A DNA stretch of 64,000 nucleotides from Euborellia annulipes (Eukaryota > Arthropoda > Insecta > Dermaptera > Anisolabididae), in contig JAKCPI010005699.1 of assembly GCA_023213315.1 (NCBI GenBank), forward strand, positions 62,001 to 126,000. Reading direction: 5' to 3'. A program made the position numbers and the translations under genes. The notes under the pieces were generated by a model that was not told the origin of the DNA, did no database searches, and saw only the letters and a program-made list of their open reading frames with translations. Within the stretch, counting starts at the first letter, position 1. The number at the start of each line of letters is the position of its first letter. Of the stretch, positions 10,481 to 21,400 are shown one piece after another.

Positions 10481-11068
10481 AAGTGATGATCAACGCAGAC
10501 TAGAAAGCTGCAATTTTTTATCTAGATTACATCTATAGAACTCATTTCCCAAACCCTATTTTTGGATAAAATTTCGATTAAGATTTTCTAAATAACTTTC
10601 AACTGAGCAATGTTGATTTTTGGAATGGAAAATTACTTAAATAAATATCTCGAGAATAGGAAAAACTCTTGATTTCGAAATATGAGTTGTATGTTTGCAA
10701 AAAAAAATAACTTAAAAATATTCTTGATATGTAAATTAAACTCACATTCAGAAGAGGATGTCCTTCTTGAGGAAAGGAAATGGAGAGGATTTCCAGGATG
10801 TATTCAGAATATTTTGATCTTCATAATTTGATTGTCCCTTCTCATTCCAAAAGAATTGATCCTCCATGTTTTAACGAAAATTTTATATCTATAAAATAAA
10901 ATAAATTTTATTTGCCAATAGTAATATTATATAAAATTTCCAAAATGATGGTGATATGTTTGGTTGGTGATTTGGATCATCTGGAAGTAGTGGCGGATTC
11001 TGGGGAGTGAGAGGGCGTTTTCACACTGACAAGCACCGTATATGCACGTGTGTATACGATCTCTGGGT

Positions 11069-11247
11069 GTTTATTTCTTTTTTAAAGAACCCAGAGCAAC
11101 GTTTCGGTCGACTGTGCGACCATCTTCATGGCTAGAGTTCAGTCAATAAAAAACCTCGTACGTTTCTATTGACTGAACTCTAGCCATGAAGATGGTCGCA
11201 TAGACGACCGAAACGTCGCTGTAGGTTCTTTAATAAAGAAATAAACA
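11069..11247. mobile_element. Head-to-head dimer of ribozyme-like element
   Basis: Left arm 11069-11148 (minus) and right arm 11167-11247 (plus) share TATTGACTGAACTCTAGCCA, TGAAGATGGTCG, CGAAACG and the trailing GGTTCTTTAATAAAGAAATA. The 3' ends point outward. The same motif and orientation recur at 4096, 35370 and 39944. Confidence 0.75.
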
Positions 11248-11339
11248 TAGCTGCTCGGCCTTTTAATTTTTCTACTACAAAATATAAAAAAATTTCCCTT
11301 ATAAATTTTACATTTTGAATTTTAATATACCTTTCTACC

Positions 11340-11470
11340 GGGAATTAAATACTGTATAATGTCGACCCAAATAATCTGGTGTGACAAGCCCAGAACAAAA
11401 CTTTCGATTACCGAAGGTAAGAGAAAGCTCTGTGTTGTGCGACCAGACCTACCAGATTTTTAACCTTTTG
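11340..11470. repeat. Repeat A terminal palindrome copy
   Basis: AATCTGGTGTGACAAGCCCA...CTTTCGATTACCGAAGGTAA...GTTGTGCGACCAGACCTACC AGATTTTT forms a long hairpin. Flank ACTGTATAATGTCGACCC matches the flank at 46619-46650 in reverse. Confidence 0.7.
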
Positions 11471-11694
11471 AAAAACGTATAAGTGCATCTAACAGCCCTA
11501 ATTTTTGGGATTATGATGCAAAGATTAATTAGCACACTAATTCCCTGAGCAGGTCCGATTTCACCACTCAATACTTACAACCACCATTTTGGTTCCTCCT
11601 AAGTTTAGAGATGGTTTTACTAAAAAAATATATATATATATATATAAGATCTATACATATATATAAGAGAGCCGAGAAATAAAAGCAGTTTGGG

Positions 11695-11962
11695 CAGTGG
11701 CGTCATTTGGGGGGGGGGCATTTGCCCCCCCCCCCCCCAAGGGCTCTGATTTTTATAAAATTTTATATTATTCTAAATAAAATACTCCAAAATACATCTA
11801 CGAGTATACAAATTGTACAAAATTAAAGAATTAATTAAATTAAAAATGTTTTGGCCAAATTTGAGTACCCATTTGTAAGTAAATTTTAAGAAAAAAAAAA
11901 TGTTTGCCCCCCCCCCAAGAAAAAATTTGCCCCCCTAAGAAAAAGTTGAAATGACGCCACTG
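11695..11962. mobile_element. hAT-like MITE (CAGTGGCGTCATTT ends), 8-bp TSD
   Basis: CAGTGGCGTCATTTGGGGGG at the left and AAATGACGCCACTG at the right are inverted. AGTTTGGG is duplicated exactly at 11687-11694 and 11963-11970. A homologous copy is at 38966-39252. G/C homopolymers lie just inside each end. No ORF. Confidence 0.9.
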
Positions 11963-11970
11963 AGTTTGGG

Positions 11971-13204
11971 AACCTCTGGTTTAAATTAAAGACTAGGTCT
12001 CGCGGGCTGATCATTTCAAACCAGTTTGATATCTATAATACTATGAAAGAAAACAAAACTAAAATATTTATTTAAAGGAGGGGAGCAAAAAGTGATAGGA
12101 TATAAAACTGAAAAAAAATTTACATTTTATTAAATAATTTGCAAATTTTTCAAGCTACAGACTTTCTTAAAAAATTTCCAAAATCTATTATAAAAATAAT
12201 ATATTAGCCTAATATAATGCACATTCACATTTACACATCAAAGAGATCATTTAATATAAGATTAGTAGCAAGATAAACAATATTTTATTTTTAATTTTAT
12301 ATAAAAAAATAATTTTTAATAAAATATGTGAAATATTACAATTGACGTTTTTACTTGATATGTAAAAGTTGAAAAAAAAAATAAATTTTGCAAAATGAAA
12401 AATTCAATTTCATTAAATATGCTGCGATGAATAATAATTATAAATGAAAGAGAAACATAAGGACATCATCACAGAAAAAAATTATATCACTTATATTGAC
12501 AAAAAAGTAATTTCACAATTGAAATACATGTATATATGTATATATATATATATATATATATGTCTGAGAAATTAAGATTTCGTTTGAATGAGGAGCATGT
12601 ACCAAACAAAATTAAACTTATTTTAAATATTCTTTAGAAATCGGTAGAGTAACATAAAAGAAATTAGGATCCGAGGAAGGTATTTTTTTAATGATTTAAT
12701 AATCCTTAGCAATATAATAAATTAGTTTGTTCATAGAGGCTATTATTAATCTTTCAATTCATTTGACTAGACCCATTAGAGCATTTGTATGGGACACATG
12801 AAAGAACCTATTATGAAATCAAACATTTTAAAATTATTTAAACAATAATTCTTAATTTAAAAAAATATACAATAGATATAGATATAAGATAGATGATAGG
12901 CCCCTTTCCCTTTGAGCTGAAGTAGAACTAGTTAGTTTCTTTAGTAAAGATTTTTATTTAAATTATATTGACTAAATAAATCTGAACGGACAACTTGTAT
13001 ATTATGTGAAGATTTTATAGGAAAGTAATAAAAAAGATCAAATTGTTCACTTCCTATTTTTTACCTTCCAGAGGAAAGGTTTTGACTGCCCCTCAGGTGT
13101 TAAATGCATGTCATATATAAATTTTATAATAGCAGCATTGTAGCCTATATTTCCTTTTTTGGACAATCTAGCAGTTTTTTCAACCTTTCTTCACAGATTA
13201 TCAC
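11971..13204. other. AT-rich intergenic DNA
   Basis: Contains a (TA)n run near 12530-12560 and no gene or element ends that I could support. Confidence 0.5.
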
Positions 13205-13290
13205 ATATCGCCTGCTGAGAATCATAGTGGCAAATTCTCGAATTGTTGATGTTCGGACTTTCGTCACTAAGATTCTCATCAGACGATATA
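13205..13290. repeat. Palindromic MITE remnant
   Basis: ATATCGCCTGCTGAGAATCA...TAGTGGCAAATTC mirrored by ACTTTCGTCACTAAGATTCT CATCAGACGATAT. This is a minimal copy of the family at 5109 and 49058, directly abutting the mariner. Confidence 0.7.
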
Positions 13291-13292
13291 TA

Positions 13293-13976
13293 CGAGGCGT
13301 GTACAATAATAAACCGAACTTTTGCAGTATCAACTTTATTGCTTATTGTACAACAATTTAAGCACTGTCCCCCCTTCAAAATAGCCCCCTCTACTGATTA
13401 AACACCGTTCCCATCTTTTCTTCCATTTTTGGAACGCCTCCTGGAACACATTTTGTGTGTCAGCGCTCAGGCTTCTGGTCGCATTGTCCTATATCTCCTC
13501 TATGGTTTGGAAATGATGTCCTTTCAACATGTTTTTCAGTTTGGGAAACAGAAAAAGCAGAATAAGGATGCTGTGCGCAGGAAGAGGCCTGAATTGTGAG
13601 AAAAGGAGAGGAGTTGGATTTTACATCATGACAATGCGCCAACTCACGCGTCACTCCTTGTCCCGTTTTGCCCCATCCACCATATTCTCCGGACCTAGCC
13701 CCAGCAGACTTTTTCGTGTTTTCCAAATTGAAAAACACGTTGAAAGGATGTCGGTTTCCAAACATAGAGGAGACACAGGACAATGCGACGAGAAGCCCAC
13801 GAGACGTCCCACAAAATGTGTTCCAGGTGGAGTTCCAAAAATGGAAGAAATGATGGGAACGGTGTATTGCCAGTAGAAAGGACTATTTTGGGCAGGGGAC
13901 AATGCTTAAAAAAATTTGTACAATAAGCAATAAAGCTGATACAGCAAAAGTCCGGTTTCTTTTTGTACACACCTCG
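13293..13976 (+). pseudogene. Fold-back mariner with broken transposase
   Basis: The right part (13549-13876) keeps mariner transposase blocks on the plus strand: WILHHDNAPTHASLLV, with the second catalytic Asp of the DD34D triad, then after a frameshift PHPPYSPDLAPADFF, with the third Asp. A stop codon interrupts RKRPEL*EK just upstream. The N-terminal half of the gene is absent. In its place, 13293-13548 is an inverted copy of the element's own 3' end (same FQKWKK-coding segment, CAATAAGCAATAAAG and outer GGTGTGTACAA terminus). The element is therefore a long snap-back structure. Its ends CGAGGCGTGTACAA and TTGTACACACCTCG are standard mariner termini near TA. Dead copy; described only as a relic. 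Confidence 0.85.
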
Positions 13977-14110
13977 AATATATCTTTGACCTCACTTACG
14001 AAAAAAGAATATATATAAAATCTTTTGCGTAGACTAGGTGAATGACGTCAACAGAGGGTGGATTGAAGAGTGAGAAAACGCACAGATCATTACATACAAT
14101 GTACATAAAG

Positions 14111-14557
14111 TTTTTTTTTTTTTTTTTATTTCATTAAGGTCTTTTTTGACATCGAAGGCCAATTAGACCCCGTCTCTATTTATTTCGATTGGATTGAGAG
14201 CCAATCCAATTTAAATAAATTCTCACATGAGACGGGATGCGAACCCGTAACCCTTGTACCAATCAAGGGCGGATACAAGGGGGGGGGGGGTAAAGGGGGT
14301 AATTATCCCCCTGAGATTTGAACAAAATACTTTTTTTCGAAAAAAAATGTATTTTTAATGTAAAATTTTAAAAATTAATACTTAAAAATTTGATTTGTAT
14401 TTATATTCTGGCAAACAAGTACAGAATGCGCCTTTAAATTACCGAAATTAAGAAAAAAATGTGTGCTGTGGGACCAGTCACTCCAGATTACCCCCCCCCC
14501 CCCCCCGAGAAACACCTCTGGATCCGCCACTGGTACCAATGGCCAGCACGATAAAGT
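14111..14557 (-). mobile_element. SINE family 2 copy split by a hAT-like MITE
   Basis: Minus-oriented: poly-T at 14111, TTTTGACATCGAAGGCCAAT, GACCCCGTCTCTATTTATTT, and a B box readable on the minus strand as GGGTTCGCATCCCG near 14230-14247. The tRNA-like head resumes at 14541 (CTGGCC on minus) after the MITE at 14264-14532. The head appears truncated. Confidence 0.75.
14264..14532. mobile_element. hAT-like MITE (CAAGGGCGGAT ends), 8-bp TSD
   Basis: Left CAAGGGCGGATACAAGGG and right CCTCTGGATCCGCCACTG are imperfect inverted ends. GTACCAAT is duplicated exactly (14256-14263, 14533-14540), and the SINE reads through when one copy is removed. The interior shares GTGTGCTG...GACCAGTCAC with repeat A. 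A sister copy is at 58394-58580. Confidence 0.88.
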
Positions 14558-15289
14558 TGCTTTTATAAAATTTATATCTGTCAAGTGTTCAATCGGCATT
14601 CTGGCCTGAGGTGGATTTGTAGTTGCAGCTGAAACATCTCTTTAGAAAAAAGACGTTTTAGTATTAAAAATATATCCGACATTTTAATAGAATATGAATA
14701 AAAATATTTATAGAAAAAGAAATGAAAAATTTAGTTAGGGAGGAAGGGCCAAGGCTTTTGAGAAAGAGGCATTTGTCTAATCAAAAAGCTACAGATCTCG
14801 TTGAATTAGTTGGAGTATAGGTTGTCCCAAAATTCAACATTGCCAAAGTCTCCTCCTAGAGCAGGAAAGTAGAGATCAGCAGGCAATCTGCAAGAGGAGC
14901 ATTATAAAAGATCTTTCAGCTCAAAGTAAATCAATGCTCCGTTCTGAGTAACAACAAAGGGGACCTTGAGAAGTAATTTTTGGAAAAGATTAAAAGATTG
15001 AAGAGAGATCGAGAAATAGTTATTTTTTATAGCCAAAAATGTTTTGAATCTTTTAGGTATAAAGAAATCTAACAATGGCTTGAAATTATTTTTTTCTAAT
15101 TAATCAATGGTAAAATAAAATTTCTCAGACATCTTAAGATAGGATAGAATAAGAAAATAAAGGTATTTTGTTCTTAATTATTACATATAAATAACTAACA
15201 TTCAACAGAGTTGTCTCAATTTCATAAAATAATAATCAGTCGTTTTGGCACTAGAGAGCTTTATAAACAGAAATTGAAAAAAAAAGTAT
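14558..15289. other. 3' flank of the Bmal gene
   Basis: AT-rich sequence following the minus-strand stop. It probably contains the 3'UTR. No AATAAA on the minus strand is obvious within the first few hundred bases. No other gene seen. Confidence 0.4.
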
Positions 15290-15477
15290 TTAAGGAAGGG
15301 GCCAGGGAAGACCAGAAAAATCAACTGGTCCTCCAAGGCCTGCGTCGGCCTCCAAAAGACTCATAATTACAGCCATGGCAGCTTCATCGTTTCCATCATT
15401 TGATGCACTTTGATTTGGAGATTCTGGAACGATTGGTGTGGTCATCATTTCTATCATCTCCTCCTCTGCATTGACTG
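15290..15477 (-). CDS. Bmal1: Bmal exon 14 (C-terminal activation domain)
   Basis: [20 protein letters not shown], then [20 protein letters not shown] and [18 protein letters not shown]. This is almost the vertebrate BMAL1 C-terminus that binds CBP/p300 and cryptochrome. Drosophila CYC lacks it. Acceptor CGATTTAG. Confidence 0.95.
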
Positions 15478-18400
15478 CTAAATCGAATGAATGAATAAAA
15501 AATAATTTAAAGAAAAGACATTGATAAATCTTAAGGCTCTTCAGAGGCAAGCTGTTCAGATGCTTTTGCCGATAAGATGGCGTTAGTCTCATGCATTTGT
15601 TTGATTTTCGTTGATCTTTTAATAATGAATAGTTTATAAATATTATTATATATTATATATCATTTATAACAGCATGAAAATATATAAATAATGGGCTTAA
15701 AAGTGATCTGGTAATGCCGGCTGTTAAACAAACCTGCAATCTTTTGATAGAGTGCTTAACTTTTTGGCTTTAATTTTTCTCCCTAGAGTCGGCAAATGCC
15801 TAAATCCGCACCTGGGAACATGTGGCCTCCTGAAGCCCCTTAACATATACAATGACAGATAACAGTTGATTACAGAGTCCAAACAGGTTTAATGAACCTA
15901 GGTGAATCACTCCATGACCTGGGCCTATATTCGAGATTCTTTAAAATTTCAATTTTAAAAGGTACTTTTTTGATTTTTCATGCACATGTCAAGTTATGTT
16001 TATAAATATAAGCCTAATTGTATAATATTCAGATAGCTTACCAGCATTACTGGCCAAAGAAATATGAACGTTATTTCTAACGTGATACGATTGTCCACCA
16101 TTCTGTGAGGTATTTTCTGAAGTTGTTGAGTTTATATTGTTCCCCTGTTGCTGAGGTTGAATAGATTTTAATTGACTTGAGGGTGAGGAATGATCATCCG
16201 TTTCATTGACTTTTAGTTGTAGTTTCACTTCCACAAATCCAGGCTTTATAAAAAAGAAAAATCATTTTAATAATTTTAAATAATTATTTGAAAATATATT
16301 ACAAGTAACAGATTAAAAATAAAATTGGTAAATAAAAATAATATTAATAATAATAATAATAATGGATCCACCGTCAGAATAAAACCTCCCATGTTTGAAA
16401 CACTATTACTGAGGTTATTATTTACAGTCGAGTTAGGAATTGGTCTTGTTAAGTAAGCTTGGAACACAAATAGGAGTGTACTTTCCTCCTTGGCTATGAT
16501 TTTAATACTTACTGAAGACTCTGTAGGAAGTATCCTATCAGCTTCCGAATTTGGACTATCACTATATGAAGAATCTTCATTTCTTCGTTGCAAATCAAGA
16601 ACTTCTTCAGCAATTTGCCTTCCTATTTTTGATACTTCTACGTGTGAGGTAATTAGCCTTTGCATTTCTTTTCCACCATTTGCTAAAAAAAATATTTTAT
16701 AAAATGAAAAAAATACAGTATAAGCTTATATTTAAATAATATAATAAATTTCAAGGTAATAAATAAAAAATATATAGGCCTATTACTCACATTGTGAAAA
16801 GAAATCAAATCCTCCCTGAGATGGATTCACACCTTCAGATCTTGCCATAGTACTTTCCACCATTCTTGAATCTGGATCAGATCTATAAGTTTAATTATAA
16901 TATTATTTATTAAATGAAAGTAAAATCTAATTAGATTTGTACGAAATTAAAAAATATAAATAAATAAACTTACAATATGACTGAATTTTTTCCTACTAAA
17001 TATTCTATATCTTTAGTCCAAGGATTTCGGAAAGATTTCCATTCACTTTGAAGTTTAACGAAACATCCATCTTTACTTCTGAATCTATATATCTAAAAAA
17101 AAAAAATAAATAAATAAATTTGAATCTTCTTAGAACAATTAAAAACTTTCTCTTACCCTATATATGAAATATATAGAGAGAGAAAGTATTGCGATCATGT
17201 CAAAAATTCGATGTCGATATTTTTTTAGTATCTTGCCCAACCACGAATTAAACTAGTCTGATTGCTCCCCTGATCCCCCCACCCCTCACACACAGACACA
17301 CACACCTGAACGGAAGAATAACAGAATCTATGACCATATTAACAGCGAGCTTTATTTAATGTAATAATTTTTCTCTTAAATATCCCTTACTTGAGTGTTT
17401 ATTCGTTGACAGCTCTGCAAAGCCGCTTTATGTGCTTCAGCTAAATGACTTATATCATCATTATGGTAGTGTTCATACATAGATGTTCCAAGCAGCTCTT
17501 GTGGAAGGAACCCTAATACCAGCGTCGCTCTAATAAACAAACATAATACCTTTTATTATTAATTTATTATTTATTGAAAAAGTTTGAAGTATTACCTTTG
17601 GTCGATGAAAAGGAACTTCCCATCAAGAGCATGACGTGAAATGAATTGTATGCTTCTTAAGGGAGGCCGTCGAACTTCTAAATTTTGAGAGGAGATATGT
17701 CGAGGGGGAAAGGGAGACTGTTCTCTTCCAACAGCTACCAGACACGATAAATTACATGCTTCTCCATCGACCTCTGTTTCTTGATCATCGAGACCCATTT
17801 TTGCAGGAGTCCATGATTTCAAATAACCCGTACATTGAATAACACTATATTTACGATCTGGAAAATAATAATGATAATATTAAAATCAAGGTATTTTTTC
17901 AATATAGTAAATAAGTTATAGGTGATTTTCAAATAGCGTACTTTTAGTGTGTTTTAAGTAAACCTAATGGAAATAGTGGCACCTTCACTCCTCCCCCCCC
18001 CCTTCCACTCCATTCATCAAAAATATGAAAACTTCATCCAAATCCACTTATAAAATCTATTTGCCAGGATTAAGGGAATCAGGCATTTTACTCCTCCCTA
18101 AGCATGTTAAGTAATTATGGTTCATTTCCTTTAGAAGAATAAAAGTCATAGAAAGTGATATATGTTCCTGTGATGGTGCCTCTGCTGCTACTGCGAACCA
18201 CATATTCTGGTCCTGTTCTCTAATGAAGGGCTGGGAAAGGTTGATAGAGATTTTACAGACTGCTAATCGATTTCAATTCGGCGGAGCATTGACAATGATA
18301 ATACCTATAGGAGAGAAAGTGCAGACACGCTTCTTCTATAATCTAGTGACTGTAGGGATGCGGTGAGGTAGGTAGAATCATCGATCAGTCTAATTGCACT

Positions 18401-21400
18401 CCTCTTCGCCCGTTACTGGCAGAAGAGAGAAAGGATATTTATGTAGCCCTGTTCCAGTTCTTGCCAACAAACAGTGTGCATATTTGAATTTGAATATAAT
18501 AAGTTAGAGTTTTTTTTTTAATTTATTAAAATTACCTGTGTATTAACTGGCCAAACGGACCACCGTCCAAGCCAACCATATAAATAAAAGAAGAAGAAAC
18601 TATTTACTTCTAATTTACCTAAATTCTGATGTTTTTTTCTCCGTTGACACCCTCCAGTTGTGGTGTCAGCTTCTTCTTTAATTTGAGGTGTTAATTTACA
18701 TTTCATTCGACAGAAAAAGGAACGTCTGGCTCCAGGACAAAGACGAGAACCTTGTCCTTGTGGAACATCAGTGCGGACAGGGAGCATTGCTGCAGAGTGT
18801 ACAAAGAAATATAATTTAGAATATGTCATCTTAGTCTAAAATAAATGTTTTGATGAAAAAAAAGATGGGGGGAAAATGATTAACATCTTACTTGTGTTGA
18901 TTATGACGATAGAATTTCTTTCACTTCGAAGGGCTGTTGAGTGCTAATACCAATACATGCTGAAACCATTTTTAGTAAACTATAATTTTAATTAGTTTAT
19001 GGATTAATAAATTTAAGCACTCAATTATAGAAAATTTTTATTTAAAAAATAAAAAATATAATCTAATCTAATTGAAAATTATATTGGTGATATAAAAAAA
19101 AATAATAAGCTATGATAGAATTTTTTTCTAAATATATAATTAAATTTTAACTGAAATTTGATCGATTTCTGGTAGAATCTTCAGTGAGAGAAGCGGTAAT
19201 TTGCAATCCTCGTTCAAAGAAAATTTTTTTAATAAAGCACAGATTAACCCCATTTTTTTTACCCGTGTGTAAAGATATCGTTATACAAATTGTTGATTAA
19301 ATCAGGTAGGTTTGTATGTTTCTATATAAAAGATATATTGGTAAAAATAGGCAATAAAAATAATTAAAAATATTTATGAATGGAAAATGAATGATAAAAG
19401 TCAATAAGAAATAAAATAATTTTTTTTGTTTATATTTAAACAAAATATACTTACTCTTGGCATCAATTAGCCTTTCTCGTGGATTCAAATCAGGTGACGA
19501 AAGTTGTTCTTTAACTTTGGCCACGTCTTTAGGATGTAAGATATCAAACCAACTTTGACCGAGGAGATCCCCCTAATAAAAAAAATAAAATAAAAAAGGA
19601 TTAATGGGGCGTTTCATAGAAATTGTGGGTAGGGTAGGGGGGGGCCGAGACTGAAGAAAATTTCTGCGGCGAAGATATTTTGCCGCCTTAAGCAAATTAA
19701 ATTTTTTCCCCCCCACACGAAATATTTTTGCGGAACATTTTTTACTTGCGGAACCAAAGTTTTCCATCCTACGGAAAAATTTGTTGCGCTGATGTCTGTA
19801 GAATCCCTATATTTGTACCTATGTGTTTGGGAAATTTCGGGCGGCCCGCGGCCAAGCCGCCTCCGGGCCCAATTTATATGCGCCCCTGAGAAGGATTTTA
19901 ATAGATTCCATTTGATAGGTTGCGAGGTAAAGTGTTAAAAATAAGCACAAAGACTGAAGGGTAAAATACTATTTAAGCCTAGGAATCTTTTAATATTCAC
20001 CAGGTAAAAGTAAGAGGATGTTAGATTATTTTTAATTAAAATATTATTTATATTTTATAGACCTAATTAAATAATTAACAATTATAATATAGAATACAAT
20101 AAAATATGAAAATATAATCATTTGTAGGCAAACTTTTGATAGAGTTTGATTTTCTTAAAGATTGGAGGAAAGGGTGTTAATGATTCAGCCTTGTAAGCTT
20201 TATATATTTACTATATTATTAGATTAATCATTACCTGAGAATAATTGAGTATTTGCGAAACAGATTCTGAGACATATAGAATTCGTCCTCGATCACATCC
20301 CACTACAAAAAGAAAGCCTTCGGCTGCCTAGAAAAATATCACTTAATTAGACAAATTACAAAATTAATTGAATAAAAAATTACAAATTTATTTATCTTTT
20401 GCAACATTTAAATATTATTAGAATTGTAAAATATTTTTTATATAATTGCAAAAGGATGGGTTAATCTCGTCATCCAAAGAATCATCAATAAAATAAGCCT
20501 TTTGATCATTCATCAATATTATTAGCTAGTTATTCAAAAGATAATTATAATTTGAAGATATTTAACGTTTATCATAGGTTATTTTAAATTAAATTCAAAA
20601 TGTTCTTGATTCCAAAACTCGTTTTAATTTATCCTTGAAATCCCTTGTTTTATTTCTAAAGGTTTTCTAACCTAAGTAACAATAAGAATATTATTTATTT
20701 AAATTATAAAAATACTTGCTTGTAAGATTAAGGTTTTCAATTCTTGATCGGAAAGGAATGCTGGCTTATAATGGCCTTCAGTATAAGAATGAACAGCAGC
20801 GCCTCGTATTGTTTTCAAATGTTGAACAGCCATTCGCAAAACGGTGAGCTTATCTAATTTTCTAGACATGGCATGACACATGGGAACCATGGCGCTCAGC
20901 TCGGTGATGTAGGTATTCATCTTATCTCGACGCCTTTTCTCAATTTCGCTGTGATTTTGCCTAAAAATGGAAATAAAAGAAGATATAGATATATTAGTCA
21001 ATGAATTTGAGTTTTGGCGAATCGGTGCGAGAAAGAAAATAGGCTGGAGGGTGCTGAGAGGGAGGCTCTTCCCCTTCCATAATCTTAATTGATCTAAATC
21101 AGAGGTTCCCAACTCGTCCACTTTTCAAAATTCTTAAAGTGAGAAGAGAATCTGTTGGAACACGATTTCTTTTTTACTTTCTCTTACCCTATATATGAAA
21201 TATATATTTAATCAATTTTATTTGAATATTCAATATTTTTATATTACGTTTGAAATTACGTTTTTTTTACTTACTTTTTATTATCCTCACTAGTGCGAAA
21301 TGACTTGGCATCGTCACCCAATTCATCATCAAGATCGCTCCCTTTACTGAAACAAAAAATCATTTTATAGGTAAGTTTAAATATTTAATTTTTATCTCTA

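Noticed and set aside
10192..10482. 96-codon GC-rich frame
   Set aside because: Coincides exactly with a TIR-bounded MITE; the peptide is just its CGAGCC/GGCTCG repeats.
16276..16500. Read-through extension of Bmal exon 12 ([19 protein letters not shown])
   Set aside because: Follows a consensus GTAAGT donor, and its downstream phase does not join exon 13. Kept only as a remote alternative.
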